Assembly: GCF_030065675.1 (NCBI RefSeq)
Contig: NZ_JASJDK010000007.1
Span: 1-64,000 of the forward strand
Length of the DNA: 64,000 bases
Direction: 5' to 3'
Origin: Mastigocoleus sp. MO_188.B34
GTDB taxonomy: Bacteria > Cyanobacteriota > Cyanobacteriia > Cyanobacteriales > Nostocaceae
Shown: positions 28,860 to 39,103 of the stretch, piece by piece
How the letters are laid out: every line of letters begins with the position of its first letter
Position numbering within the stretch: position 1 is the stretch's first letter
Position numbers and translations under genes: made by a program
Notes under the pieces: model-generated
Seen by the model: only the letters and a program-made list of their open reading frames with translations
What the model was told of the DNA's origin: nothing
Database searches by the model: none

Positions 28860-29402
28860 TTAGGATTTGGGAGCAAGGATTTCTCCTTGTTTCGAGTTAG
28901 TTTTTTCAACTAATTCTGCCGGATTCATAAATTCATAACCCTCAAAAGGTTGATGAATCCAAGGATTATCTGAGAGATAATCAACGTAGTAGTCAGGTGT
29001 GAACACCGAGCAAGCTTTATACCAAATTACGGCTGTTCGAATTTCCACAATTGGAGATTCACTCTTACTATGCAGCCAGGGTATAGTTTCTTGGAGCGTA
29101 ACTCCAGAATCTACTAGGTCGTCGACCAATAAAATTTGTGAGCCCAACTGTTTGCTAGCCATAGTTAAATGGTTAGAAAACATCAGTTCACCCCTTTGTT
29201 GTTTGCCAGAACCACTGTAAGAAGATGTTGCCAATATTGCTAATGGTTGCTGGTATATACGGGAGAGAATGTCTCCAACTCTTAGTCCCCCCCTAGCGAG
29301 GCAGACAATTTGATTGAATTTCCAACCGGAATGGTAAATTTGAACCGCTAGTTGTTCAATTTTTTGATGGTAATCTGACCAAGATACGTAAAGGTCTGAC
29401 AT
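28860..29402 (-). CDS. Purine-type phosphoribosyltransferase
   Basis: The 180-residue protein has the type I PRTase fold: CLARGGLRVGDIL, the PRPP-binding signature QILLVDDLVDSGVTL, and a C-terminal DNPWIHQPFEGYE resembling xanthine/hypoxanthine-guanine phosphoribosyltransferases such as Xpt/Gpt-like proteins. It probably salvages a purine base with PRPP. The exact base cannot be read from the sequence. It converges with the AEC gene, 32 bases between stops. Confidence 0.85.
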   Translation of the reverse strand: MSDLYVSWSDYHQKIEQLAVQIYHSGWKFNQIVCLARGGLRVGDILSRIYQQPLAILATSSYSGSGKQQRGELMFSNHLTMASKQLGSQILLVDDLVDSGVTLQETIPWLHSKSESPIVEIRTAVIWYKACSVFTPDYYVDYLSDNPWIHQPFEGYEFMNPAELVEKTNSKQGEILAPKS

Positions 29403-29519
29403 GGGGAGAAAATCAAAAATTACAAGTTCAGAAACTACAAGTTAAAAACTAAAAGTTCAACAATTAAAAATTAAAAAAGCCGAACAAAACTATACATCTT
29501 AATATGAGCGTACGACATT

Positions 29520-30965
29520 ATGAGCTATTATGCTTCTGATAGTTTTATTGAAAATGATTCTGAACCAGAAAGTAAGATAAATTTTGGGACAAAACTAGCC
29601 TTTGGCACCGGAGATTTAGGAACAGCTATTACAAGCATGATTTTGATTTCCTATTTGTCTCCATTTTTGACAGATGTTGCTGGTTTAAGTCCCGTACTTG
29701 CAGGTCGAACCCAACTAGTAGGTAAAATTTGGGATGCAGTTAATGACCCCATGGTGGGTTTTGCCAGTGATCGCACTCAAAGTAAGGAAGGAAGACGCTA
29801 TCCCTGGATGATTTGGGGAGCAATTCCTTTTGGATTATTCTTTTTTCTCCAGTGGATAGTGCCGGATTTGAATCAGTGGGGTTTATTTTGGTACTACACT
29901 ATAATTTCAATTTTGTTTAATGCCTTCTACACGATTGTCAATTTACCTTATACTGCTTTAACAGCAGAATTAACTGAAGACTATAACGAACGCACTAGCC
30001 TCAATAGCTTTCGATTTGCTTTCTCTATTAGTGGCAGTATCTTAGCTTTAGTAATCGCTTTAATTCTGTCAGGGGTTTTTCCCAATAGTAGTAATCAACA
30101 ATACATGTTTTTGGGCGGTATTTGCGCATTGTTATCTATAATACCACTGTATTTGTGTGTTTGGGGAACAAAAAAACAGGCTCAACGTATTGCTAGACAA
30201 AATGCCAATTTAGAAAAACCAGTTTCCCTGTCTTTTGGGGAACAAATAAAAATAGTTTTACATAATCGTCCCTTCTTATTTGTACTGGGTATTTATTTAT
30301 GTTCTTGGATGGCAGTACAGTTGACTGCTAGTATTATCCCCTACTTTGTCAGCAGCTGGATGCGTTTGGAAAAAATTCATATTACCTTGGTGCTCCTAGC
30401 AGTACAAGGAACAGCTATGGTCATGCTGTTTTTCTGGAGTTCCATTAGTCAACGTATTGGCAAAAAAGCAGTTTATTTTCTGGGAACGATTTTCTGGATA
30501 ATTGCCCAAGTTGGATTATTTTTTCTTCAACCCGGTCAAGTTGGATTGATGTACGCTTTAGCCGTAATTGCTGGATTGGGAATTTCTGTGGCTTATTTAA
30601 TCCCATGGTCAATGCTACCAGATGTAATTGAACTGGACGAACTGAGAACGGGACAACGGCGAGAAGGAGTTTTTTATAGTTTTGTTGTTTTTGTCCAAAA
30701 AATTTGTTTGGGTATTGCCATTAGTGTTGTTTTACAAAGATTGGGGACGGCAGGTTATATTAAACCCACTTTAGATGTTCCTTTACCAATTCAACCCGAT
30801 TCCGTATTAGAGGTAATTCGTGTATCCATAGGACCTCTACCAGCAATAGTGTTAATCGCTGGCTTGATATTAGCTTATTTTTATCCTATTACTCGTGAGA
30901 AACACGCCCAAATGTTACTGGAATTACGAGAACGGAGAATTAGAAAAACAAATGCTAACGTCTAG
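29520..30965 (+). CDS. GPH-family (MelB-like) MFS symporter
   Basis: 481 residues, about twelve membrane helices. KLAFGTGDLGTAITSMILISYLSPFLTDVAGLSP, the motif WDAVNDPMVGFASDRTQSKEGRRYPWMIWGAIPFG and, after the middle loop, the paired IPWSMLPDVIELDELRTGQRREGVFYSF are typical of glycoside-pentoside-hexuronide:cation symporters. The acidic Asp residues for cation coupling are retained (DAVNDP, ELDELRTG). The sugar is unknown. It is followed on the same strand by a methyltransferase 72 bases downstream. Confidence 0.92.
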   Translation: MSYYASDSFIENDSEPESKINFGTKLAFGTGDLGTAITSMILISYLSPFLTDVAGLSPVLAGRTQLVGKIWDAVNDPMVGFASDRTQSKEGRRYPWMIWGAIPFGLFFFLQWIVPDLNQWGLFWYYTIISILFNAFYTIVNLPYTALTAELTEDYNERTSLNSFRFAFSISGSILALVIALILSGVFPNSSNQQYMFLGGICALLSIIPLYLCVWGTKKQAQRIARQNANLEKPVSLSFGEQIKIVLHNRPFLFVLGIYLCSWMAVQLTASIIPYFVSSWMRLEKIHITLVLLAVQGTAMVMLFFWSSISQRIGKKAVYFLGTIFWIIAQVGLFFLQPGQVGLMYALAVIAGLGISVAYLIPWSMLPDVIELDELRTGQRREGVFYSFVVFVQKICLGIAISVVLQRLGTAGYIKPTLDVPLPIQPDSVLEVIRVSIGPLPAIVLIAGLILAYFYPITREKHAQMLLELRERRIRKTNANV

Positions 30966-31037
30966 GTCATGGGAAGGAATTTTTGAGTTCTAGTTTTTGT
31001 TAATCGGAAACAATTTTAGTGCCTATTTCATAAATTC

Positions 31038-31637
31038 ATGACATTGACTGATAATCCGGACTATTGGGAAAATCGTTATCAAGAAAACAATACGCCTTGG
31101 GATTTAGGACAAGCAGCCCCAGCTTTTATAAGTCTGTTCCACTCTGACAATCCACCAGAACCAGGACGTGCTACAGTTTTAGGCTGTGGACGGGGGTACG
31201 ATGCTTTAATATTTGCCGACCACGGCTTTGATGTAATTGGATTTGATTTTTCTGCTTCAGCGATTGAGGATGCCCAAATCATTGCTGATAAAGTAGGTAT
31301 TTCGGCAAAGTTTATCCAGAGAGACATATTCGAACTGTCTGCAGAATTTGAAAACTATTTTGACTATGTCATCGAACATACCTGCTTTTGTGCGATCGAC
31401 CCCCAAAGGCGTTTCGATTACGTAAATGTTGTCAATTCTATTTTGAAGCCAGAAGGGGAAATGATAGCGGTGTTTTTTACCCACAATCGTCCTGGAGGAC
31501 CACCCTATGGAATTGCTCCTGCTCAAATCAAGCAATACATGGATAGCAGTTTTGAAACCATTTCTTTACACCCGGTGATTAATTCTGTTCCCAAGCGCAT
31601 TGATGAAGAATATCTCGGTAGATTTCGACCGATATAG
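31038..31637 (+). CDS. TPMT-family SAM-dependent methyltransferase
   Basis: The 199-residue protein begins with NPDYWENRYQENNTPWDLGQAAPAF, the thiopurine S-methyltransferase family opening, followed by the SAM-binding loop VLGCGRGYDALIFADHGFDVIGFDFS and YVIEHTCFCAIDPQRR. TPMT-like enzymes methylate thiols, selenols or halides (some plant members produce methyl halides). Substrate unknown. The start is an ATG after an AT-rich segment; no strong ribosome site. Confidence 0.88.
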   Translation: MTLTDNPDYWENRYQENNTPWDLGQAAPAFISLFHSDNPPEPGRATVLGCGRGYDALIFADHGFDVIGFDFSASAIEDAQIIADKVGISAKFIQRDIFELSAEFENYFDYVIEHTCFCAIDPQRRFDYVNVVNSILKPEGEMIAVFFTHNRPGGPPYGIAPAQIKQYMDSSFETISLHPVINSVPKRIDEEYLGRFRPI

Positions 31638-31843
31638 TCAATAGATTTTTGTGTAATATCTTACTTTATTCTAAAATCATGTTTTGAATTATCATAAAGC
31701 AAATAAAAATCAAATAAACTGCACAAGTATAATATTTATCGCCAATTGCAATCAAAAATTTTGATTTCTGAGCTACACAGTGGGGCGCATCTTATTCCTC
31801 AAATCGAACAATTATCCTTATCATTGGAGATGTATTGGTACTG

Positions 31844-34093
31844 ATGGAAGCAGAGAATAACTATCCCCAGGAACTTAATTTACACTATTTGACGGCAGCT
31901 TTAGGTTCAGTGCGTCAAGCCGTAGTAAATTATATTAGTCGTCAGGAAAATAAATCCCCGCAAGAAATTTCTCCATCCACAGCGAGTAATCTCACGTCGG
32001 ACGCTGAACTTAGTTCTAACTCATCTACTTTAGGAAATTTATGTCGTATTTTTGGGTTATCAGATTTTGAGCGGGATGTGTTGCTGTTATGTGCAGGAAT
32101 GGAACTCGATCGCAGTTGGTCTAATTTATGTGCTAGAGCCCAACGTAACGAGAATCTTAATTATCCTACTTTCGCTTTGGCTGTTACCGCATTAGATGGA
32201 TTGAATTGGGATGCAATTACTCCCAATGCATCCCTGCGACGTTGTTGTTTAATCAAAGTTGGTGTTAGTAGTACTATAATGAACGCGCCATTACAAATTG
32301 ATGAACAAATATTTCATTATTTATTGGGTAACTATTATCTCAACGAATTATTGATGGGTGTAGTTACACCTCTAGAAACAAACGATATTCCCGTATTAGT
32401 AAATTCCCATCAACAACTTGTAAAGCAAATAGTAATAACTTGGAAGCAATTCTCCGACCGATTACTTTATCTATCAATTAATCAAAAAAAATCCTCTCCT
32501 AAACTTTTTTTCCCTAACCGGGGACTGGAAATCACTGAAAATGGAATCCGAAGGCTGGGGTTTTCTCCATACGAAATCCAAAATCAAAGTAACTTATCGA
32601 TAATTCAATTATGTGGAGATGAAATTACCAGCAAACAGGCGATCGCCCAAGCTGTTTGTGCTCAGCTACAACTCAAATTGTATGTTTTATCTGCCCATAC
32701 TTTGCCAAGCCAACCCGATGAATTAGATCTATTACTTCAAACTTTAGATCGAGAAGCGCTTTTAGCTAAATCTGCTCTATTGCTAGATTGCGACGATATT
32801 GATCTTGGGGATTCCAAGCAACTAAATATTATTAAATCGTTTATTGGATTAATTAAAAGTCCTTTAATTATCAGTAGTAGGGAGCGAATATCTCCCAAAC
32901 AGCGCAGCATTATTACGTTTGATGTTTACAAACCCAGCAGCGAAGAACAACGTACAATTTGGCAAACTGTTCTTGGTGCTCAAAATACCGAAACTAATGT
33001 TGTTATAAATAATCTTATATCCCACTTTAATTTAACTGCACCGGAAATCAATTCTGCATATATCAAAGCATTGGCGAAGGATGAGCTTCCAACAGGTAAA
33101 TTAAAAATGGATAAGTCGAAAATAGATGAATCAGAAATAGATAAATTAGAAATAGATAAATTAGAAACAGATGAATTCAAAATAGATAAACCACATATTC
33201 CATCAATACCTTCAGCTTCCTCTCTTTGGAATAGTTGTCGCGCTCAAGCTCAACCGAAACTAGACGAGCTAGGACAACGAATGCACCTCAAAGCGACTTG
33301 GGACGATCTAGTTTTAAGTGAAACTCAAATCCAGACCTTACAAAGTATTGCTGCTCATATCCAACAGCGCATCCAAGTTTATCAAAAATGGGGATTTGCT
33401 GATAAAGGAGGACGGGGTTTAGGTATTAGCGCTTTATTTTCTGGAGTTAGCGGAACCGGTAAAACCATGTCTGCTGAAGTTTTAGCTAATGAATTAAATT
33501 TAGATCTTTACCGTATAGATTTAAGCACCACTGTCAGTAAATATATTGGCGAAACAGAAAAGAACCTGCGACGAATTTTTGATGCAGCTGAAGGTGCGGG
33601 AGCAATCTTATTATTTGATGAAGCAGATGCATTATTTGGTAAACGTTCTGATGTTAAAGACGCACGCGATTGCATGCGCAGAGCTTGCGCTTATCGCTAC
33701 GCCAATATGGAAGTAAGTTACTTGTTACAGCGCATGGAAGAATACCAGGGTTTAGCAATTCTTACTACTAATTTAAAAGATTCTATTGATAATGCTTTTC
33801 TGCGTCGGATCCGTTTTATTGTTAAATATCCTTTCCCCGATGCTAAGCAAAGACAGGAAATTTGGCGGCGCGTTTTTCCCAAAAATACACCCACTCAAGA
33901 TCTGAATTTTACCAAACTAGCAAGGTTAAATGTGGCAGGTGGTAACATTCGCAACATTGCTTTGAATGCAGCTTTTATTGCAGCCGATTCTGGTGAGCCA
34001 GTGATGATGAAGCATATTAAGATTGCAACTCAAAGTGAATACGCAAAATTAGAAATGACCCTCACGGATTCAGAAGTCAAAGGTTGGGTATGA
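31844..34093 (+). CDS. AAA+ ATPase with long N-terminal region and a repeat linker
   Basis: About 749 residues from ATG 31844; an in-frame TTG at 31835 has GGAG at better spacing and could be the true start. The C-terminal third is a classical AAA+ module: Walker A GVSGTGKTMSAEV (about residue 535), Walker B AILLFDEADALFG, sensor 1 ILTTNLKDSIDNAFLRRIRF. The N-terminal half (SDFERDVLLLCAGMELDRSW) matches the winged-helix-associated ATPases found in cyanobacteria and near contractile injection systems, but no such genes are near. Residues ~425-455 are a charged repeat (KSKIDESEIDKLEIDKLETD). The probable role is a remodelling or chaperone ATPase; the target is unknown. Confidence 0.85.
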   Translation: MEAENNYPQELNLHYLTAALGSVRQAVVNYISRQENKSPQEISPSTASNLTSDAELSSNSSTLGNLCRIFGLSDFERDVLLLCAGMELDRSWSNLCARAQRNENLNYPTFALAVTALDGLNWDAITPNASLRRCCLIKVGVSSTIMNAPLQIDEQIFHYLLGNYYLNELLMGVVTPLETNDIPVLVNSHQQLVKQIVITWKQFSDRLLYLSINQKKSSPKLFFPNRGLEITENGIRRLGFSPYEIQNQSNLSIIQLCGDEITSKQAIAQAVCAQLQLKLYVLSAHTLPSQPDELDLLLQTLDREALLAKSALLLDCDDIDLGDSKQLNIIKSFIGLIKSPLIISSRERISPKQRSIITFDVYKPSSEEQRTIWQTVLGAQNTETNVVINNLISHFNLTAPEINSAYIKALAKDELPTGKLKMDKSKIDESEIDKLEIDKLETDEFKIDKPHIPSIPSASSLWNSCRAQAQPKLDELGQRMHLKATWDDLVLSETQIQTLQSIAAHIQQRIQVYQKWGFADKGGRGLGISALFSGVSGTGKTMSAEVLANELNLDLYRIDLSTTVSKYIGETEKNLRRIFDAAEGAGAILLFDEADALFGKRSDVKDARDCMRRACAYRYANMEVSYLLQRMEEYQGLAILTTNLKDSIDNAFLRRIRFIVKYPFPDAKQRQEIWRRVFPKNTPTQDLNFTKLARLNVAGGNIRNIALNAAFIAADSGEPVMMKHIKIATQSEYAKLEMTLTDSEVKGWV
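33105..33190 (+). repeat. In-frame 15-bp tandem repeats in the AAA+ gene
   Basis: Units like GAAATAGATAAATTA recur about five times with small changes, coding KIDES, EIDKL, EIDKL and ETDEF-type pentads. Length is kept in frame. They form an acidic/basic linker between the N-terminal region and the AAA+ module. Confidence 0.85.
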
Positions 34094-34216
34094 GCAAAAA
34101 AACGTAATTGAATAATGGGGTTTTCTTTTTTCTTCTCGACCGCTATACACAATTTTCAGCACCTACAACCCGATGTTCATATAAAGTAAAGATAAGTATC
34201 AAAAATTAAAAATAAA

Positions 34217-34915
34217 ATGACATCTTTAAGTTTAGAAGAAATTTCTGCTCAATTGGAGAGCCCCAATTTACGCGATCGCATGGTAGCACTGGCAAACTTG
34301 CGCGACGTACCAGCAGAAGATGCTGTACCTTTAATTAAAAAGGTTTTGGACGATGAATCGATTCAAGTAAGAGCAATGGCTGTATTTGCCTTGGGTTTGA
34401 AACCCACTGACGAATCCTATGATATGCTGATCGAAGTTTTGTCATCCGAAGCAGATTATAATGTCCGTGCAGATGCTGCAGGAGCATTGGGGTATCTAGG
34501 TGATATTAGAGCATTTGAACATCTATCCCGCGTGTTTTATGAAGACACCAATTGGTTAGTACGCTTCAGTGCAGCAGTTTCCTTAGGAAATTTAAAAGAT
34601 ATTCGCGCTCGCGAACTACTCATTCAAGCATTAGATAGCGAGCGAGTTGTCATGCAACAAGCAGCGATCGCGGCTTTGGGAGAAATTAAAGCGGTAGATG
34701 CTTTGGAGCATATTCTCCGTTTTGCTCAGTCAGAAGATTGGTTAGTAAGACAGCGTTTAGCAGAAGCTTTGGGTCATTTACCTTCTCCCAAAAGTGTTTC
34801 TGCTTTGAAATATTTAGAAAAAGATAGTCATCCCCATGTCAGAGAAGCTGCGACTATTTCCCTGAAACAATTAGAGGAAGCAGATAAATCTGGAGAAAGC
34901 ACAAGTCACAATTAA
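34217..34915 (+). CDS. HEAT-repeat protein, possibly NblB/phycobilin-lyase-like
   Basis: 232 residues made of about six HEAT-like repeats (for example RVFYEDTNWLVRFSAAVSLGNLKDIRARELL, then a similar unit QSEDWLVRQRLAEALGHL). The length and repeats resemble NblB-type proteins, HEAT relatives of the CpcE/CpcF bilin lyases, which bind phycobilisomes during degradation. The phycobilin lyase gene cpcS 450 bases downstream on the same strand supports a phycobilisome link. This is an inference; HEAT proteins are functionally diverse. Start ATG 34217 lies after an A-rich segment. Confidence 0.75.
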   Translation: MTSLSLEEISAQLESPNLRDRMVALANLRDVPAEDAVPLIKKVLDDESIQVRAMAVFALGLKPTDESYDMLIEVLSSEADYNVRADAAGALGYLGDIRAFEHLSRVFYEDTNWLVRFSAAVSLGNLKDIRARELLIQALDSERVVMQQAAIAALGEIKAVDALEHILRFAQSEDWLVRQRLAEALGHLPSPKSVSALKYLEKDSHPHVREAATISLKQLEEADKSGESTSHN

Positions 34916-35367
34916 GACTTAGGAATGTGGATTAAATAAAGTACAAAAGTAGGGTGCTGTTAGCATCGCGTAATGCACCATTCCAAATTTCAGAATTACA
35001 GGTTATTAAATTCTCATTCCTTAACAAGGAACAAAATTTAGAAGAAACTCTTGATTTTGAAAGAAATTCTTTCTTTTCTTTCCAAGTCTGACATGGCGTA
35101 AGTACAATTTTTTGTGTGATTCACAAACAACATTAGCATTTACGCACAGAGCTATATTTTCTTGATTTTTATTTGCTAGCTAGGAATTTTCACGATTGTG
35201 AATGTTGAAGATTGTGCAATAAAAAAATACTCCTACTAAATTATTGGATTGATAGAGTGGTATTTTTGGGAGAAAATTAATTAATCTCCTTTCTTTAGGT
35301 AATTATTCAGTTAATTATCGAGTTTAAATATCCTGTATCAAAGCAGTTCGCATAAGGTGATTGGTTC
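34916..35367. other. Intergenic region upstream of the CpcS/CpeS lyase
   Basis: 452 bases. It contains an imperfect palindromic element at about 34951-34980 (GGTGCTGTTAGC with GCGTAATGCACC), related to that at 740-772. The rest is AT-rich, with no gene. Confidence 0.6.
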
Positions 35368-35928
35368 ATGAATATTGAAGAATTTTTTGATTTAAGTGTT
35401 GGTAAATGGTTTGCTCATCGCAGCAGTCACAATTTAAATGCTCAGGAATCCCAAGAAGGTAAATCTGATGTTTTTATTGAAAAGCTAGCGACATCAGATC
35501 CAGAAGTTATAAGATTATACGAACAACATCAAATTTTATCTAGCCCTACTAATTTTGGCGTCAAAATTAACTGGAACGATACCACCAAATTAAATCAAAA
35601 AGAAACTGGCTCTACAATTTTGGTATTTGTACCTGATGAGAAGAATAACAGTGAAGGAAAATTATTGAGTCACTCTAAAGCTGGTGATAAACCAGTGCTT
35701 GGACGTTACCTTATGGGTAGTGATGAAGCTTTAAGTTTAACTATCGATAATGGAAACATTTCAACTGAAGAGCGAATTTGGTTTGTTCACAAAAATGTCC
35801 GAATGCGCGTAAGTAGAGTACAAAATTCCCTAGGTTTAAATATTGCTACCTTCACTTCAGAAATTCGTATGGGTGGTACTCCCCCAGATGCGGAAATCTC
35901 GCAAAAGGCAAAGTTAGCATTTTCATAG
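35368..35928 (+). CDS. cpcS: Phycobiliprotein chromophore lyase, CpcS/CpeS family
   Basis: The 186-residue protein begins MNIEEFFDLSVGKWFAHRSSHNL, the conserved opening of the CpcS/CpeS lyases, and has the lipocalin-like strands LGRYLMGSDEALSLTI, ERIWFVHKNVRMRVSRV and FTSEIRMGG. These attach phycocyanobilin or phycoerythrobilin to the Cys-84-equivalent site of phycobiliproteins. Which bilin and partner (CpcS with CpcU, or CpeS) cannot be decided. It is monocistronic by spacing and is followed by a GGACGGTT/AACCGTCC hairpin. Confidence 0.92.
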   Translation: MNIEEFFDLSVGKWFAHRSSHNLNAQESQEGKSDVFIEKLATSDPEVIRLYEQHQILSSPTNFGVKINWNDTTKLNQKETGSTILVFVPDEKNNSEGKLLSHSKAGDKPVLGRYLMGSDEALSLTIDNGNISTEERIWFVHKNVRMRVSRVQNSLGLNIATFTSEIRMGGTPPDAEISQKAKLAFS

Positions 35929-35999
35929 CCTGAAAGAAATATCCTATCCTGCATCATAAGTATTTATATCCCTATGAAATCATCGGAAAGGGTTTAATT

Positions 36000-36019
36000 T
36001 GGACGGTTAAAACCGTCCA
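36000..36019. terminator. Short hairpin after the lyase gene
   Basis: TGGACGGTT pairs with AACCGTCCA over a two-base loop (AA). A second imperfect stem (ATTAGC...GCTAAT) lies just after it. No T-run follows, so termination is uncertain. Confidence 0.45.
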
Positions 36020-36085
36020 TTAGCAAAGGCTGAAGGCTAATCTGCTATTTTATAAACACTTAAAACAGGTATCGATAAGATTAAT

Positions 36086-36829
36086 CTACTTGGTTGGAGC
36101 CATTCCCTTTTTATTACTCTTTGTCCTTGTTTTCTTTGCATCTAGCAAATTTTTGATTCTATTTTCTATCTCATTTGCTGTAGTTTGTACTAAAGCTTCA
36201 GTCTGAGATTGATAATTTTCAAGCTCTGCTAATTTCTCACTCAATGTCTGCAAATTTCGTAGCATTTCATCCGAAATATTATGAGTATTTTGACTACCCA
36301 AGTTTGCGATCATCTTCTGGGAATTATGACTAGTTTCTTGTAGTTTTGCCAACATATTTCCCAGTTCGGAATTTTTTCCCTCAAGAGTTTCTAGCCTTTC
36401 TTGTAATACTTGTAGTTTTTCTGATTGTCCTTCAATGTTACTTTTCAGGATATTACTGATAACTTCTTCTTGCTCAGAGTCAGCACGAACGGAAGCTTGA
36501 TGAGCTACTTGTAAGCTGTCGAATTCTGATTTCAAGTTTATATTACTTTGAATCAAACCCTCAATTTGAGTTTTCAAACTCTCATAGGATGAATTTAAGC
36601 TTGTATTTGCTTGGGTAATTTCTCGTTCTAATTTTTGACTTGATTCATTTAGAACTATGAATTTTTCAAGCAATTTATTATTTTCAATTTTGTCTTTGTT
36701 TAGATTTTTTTGAATTCTTGTTAACAAAGCCAAAATTATTACGGTTATTAATCCTAAAAATCCAGTAGAAATTAGTGGTAAAATTTCTCTTACTTCAGCA
36801 CCAGAAAAAATACTTAAGTATTCTTGCAT
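36086..36829 (-). CDS. Membrane-anchored coiled-coil protein of unknown function
   Basis: About 247 residues from ATG 36829. One N-terminal membrane helix (ILPLISTGFLGLITVIILALLTRI) is followed by ~190 residues of heptad-rich coiled coil (KLQVLQERLETLEGKNSELGNMLAKLQE) and a basic tail (KKTRTKSNKKG). No enzyme motif. The layout suggests a scaffold or septum/envelope-associated protein, but no family was recognised. It is convergent with the lyase gene. Confidence 0.7.
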   Translation of the reverse strand: MQEYLSIFSGAEVREILPLISTGFLGLITVIILALLTRIQKNLNKDKIENNKLLEKFIVLNESSQKLEREITQANTSLNSSYESLKTQIEGLIQSNINLKSEFDSLQVAHQASVRADSEQEEVISNILKSNIEGQSEKLQVLQERLETLEGKNSELGNMLAKLQETSHNSQKMIANLGSQNTHNISDEMLRNLQTLSEKLAELENYQSQTEALVQTTANEIENRIKNLLDAKKTRTKSNKKGMAPTK

Positions 36830-37373
36830 AATCACCAATATTAATACTTAAAACAAGTATCATAGTAGCGCGTGCAAAGTAATCTGTAGAGGTAAAACTT
36901 TACTATTTCAATAGAACTTATAATCTTAGCAAAATATTTTGAAAACCTGATGTTTTGGTATTCAGTATCATAAAATTCAATTTTTTCTTATTCAGAAAGC
37001 CCTAAATAAATATTACTAGGACTTAGGGACTCGTTATCTTAGCGCTCAGTGCAATGTACCTGATACGTAGGTAGCAGTTCCGTATGTAACGCAGTTGTAG
37101 CTATAGTTAGAGGTATTACACGTCCCTTAGGAACTTATTTCCAATTACTTGGAATTGCTATTTCAGAGTTGTAAACGTTTTACTAAACTCCTGTCAAAAT
37201 GAATGTAATTAAGCTATCCGTGCGTAAGTGCTGATTATGTTCTCCAATTACTTTTGGTTCTTATCGAATGCTTGGAAAAATACAATTTACTTTTATTATT
37301 ATTTATTATTCTTTTGTTTGCTTCATTAAAAGGCTTGATATTTGCTGTTATTTTCTCAAGCCATATATTTAGT
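36830..37373. other. Intergenic region without gene
   Basis: About 540 bases, AT-rich. No open frame, hairpin with T-run or recognised element, apart from a few GTAC-rich words near 37055-37110. Confidence 0.5.
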
Positions 37374-38831
37374 CTAAATTTGCAAATAATTTGCTAAAAA
37401 TTGGGGGAATGGTAAAACAATTAAAATGAGTAATACTAATGTTAGTAATCCCCAAAAATCACGCATATTATCCAAATCAGTTACATCATCTAAAGCAGGC
37501 TCTTCAATTAAAGGCATAAATAGCAAAATTAATGCCCACAAGAAAAATTCTGGTTGTCTCCAAGCCAAGGAGCGAAGAATAAGTAATAAACGGGCAAATT
37601 GACCTATCACTATTGACGTTCGTTGTCCAAAGATTGCATGGGCGATGTGACCTCCATCCAACTGTCCTACTGGAATTAAATTTAGTGCTGTAACAATCAA
37701 CCCTAGGAACCCTGCAACGGCTATGGGATGTAGATCGATAGCTGATGTTGCTGTTAAGCTGCTTCCTAAAGCTAACTTGGCAAATAATCCCAACAAGATT
37801 GAATCGCGGGGGTTAAGAGCACCAAAATTAAAAAGTCCGGCATTTTCCCCAGAAGGAACTACCGAAGAATTCAGCAATCCCCACAAAAGTATAGGAATAG
37901 TTACAATAAATCCAGCAATTGGTCCAGCAATACTTACATCAAATAAAGCTTTGCGGTTAGGAACAGGACCCCGCATTTGAATGAATGCCCCAAAAGTTCC
38001 TAAGAAAAAAGGCATCGGGATAAAGTAAGGTAAAGTAGTCCGAATTTTGTACCAACGAGCAGCGAAGTAGTGACCTAGTTCGTGAGTACCCAAAATAGTC
38101 ATTAATCCCAAAGCATAAGGTAATCCTCCAAATAAAGTGGGTTCGCCAGCGATTCTTCCTCCCACCAAATTAGTAGTCACTAGAGTCGCCAACAGCAATG
38201 ACAGAGCCATCCCTGGTCTAGTCAATTTTTCAGGTTTGCCAGAAACAGTTTTAGCAGCTTGAGTGTTGGGGACTAAAACAAAAATTGGTTTACCATTAAG
38301 ACCTTCTTGGAAAATTAGCAAGAAGCGATCACCAAATTCAGCTTCGATGTTAGCTTTGATCTGTTGATAAGCTTTAGTTGGATCGGTTCTTAACTGACCT
38401 CGACAAATCACCGCTTGGGGTCGATATTCAATATTTTGGACGTAGTATATGGACCAGGGAAAACATTTCCGCAACTGGGTCTCTTCTAATCTTTCAATAG
38501 GACGCACTTGTGTTATTTGGGCGCTAGGGTTTTTTGCTGCTCGTTTTTCTGCTGATTCCTGAGATTGATTTTGGTCATTGCTTGGAGGTATACGCCCCCA
38601 CCGAAATAAAAGCCAGTATAACAAAGTACTGACAACGAAATAACAAACTAATATTTCTGGCAGCGATGTGTTTGTTGTTGTTGATATTGCGCTTAAAATT
38701 ACTGCGGGTAACATTAATGCCACCCATAATAGCCAGACCGGCGTTCTGGTTACCCTCGCAACACTTTGTCGCATCACCAGATAAGTAAATAATCCGAATA
38801 AAAACAGAAATAAGATAAACGAAAATGTCAT
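37374..38831 (-). CDS. Site-2 protease family membrane metalloprotease (M50)
   Basis: 485 residues from ATG 38831; a longer reading from GTG 38924 is possible. It has two N-terminal helices, a soluble ~120-residue domain (IERLEETQLRKCFPWSIYYV...EAEFGDRFLLIFQEG), then the membrane catalytic part with HELGH at about residues 250-254 and the second metal motif NLIPVGQLDGGHIAHA. This architecture is common to cyanobacterial and chloroplast EGY-like S2P proteins, which cleave membrane-bound regulators or act in thylakoid development. The substrate is unknown. Motifs are complete, so an active enzyme is expected. Confidence 0.92.
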   Translation of the reverse strand: MTFSFILFLFLFGLFTYLVMRQSVARVTRTPVWLLWVALMLPAVILSAISTTTNTSLPEILVCYFVVSTLLYWLLFRWGRIPPSNDQNQSQESAEKRAAKNPSAQITQVRPIERLEETQLRKCFPWSIYYVQNIEYRPQAVICRGQLRTDPTKAYQQIKANIEAEFGDRFLLIFQEGLNGKPIFVLVPNTQAAKTVSGKPEKLTRPGMALSLLLATLVTTNLVGGRIAGEPTLFGGLPYALGLMTILGTHELGHYFAARWYKIRTTLPYFIPMPFFLGTFGAFIQMRGPVPNRKALFDVSIAGPIAGFIVTIPILLWGLLNSSVVPSGENAGLFNFGALNPRDSILLGLFAKLALGSSLTATSAIDLHPIAVAGFLGLIVTALNLIPVGQLDGGHIAHAIFGQRTSIVIGQFARLLLILRSLAWRQPEFFLWALILLFMPLIEEPALDDVTDLDNMRDFWGLLTLVLLILIVLPFPQFLANYLQI

Positions 38832-39103
38832 TTGAAATTGGGTTGTTTTGAAAAGGTGATAAAGAAAAAGATTTTGACTAATAAAATCTATCTGTAGTAA
38901 AAGGTTTACTATTGACAGCAACACAAACCTCTATTTTCTTTTGTTTTATCGCTAATAGCAGCATCAATTGATATTTAGATTGATATTTTAAAAGTTATGA
39001 TGTAGTGCTACTACCAAATTTGTTTGTAATTTAATTCCACAAGTTGAACTTTACGAGTTAATTTTTTTCACAATTTAATCTTTTTCACAAGTTAATTTTA
39101 CTT

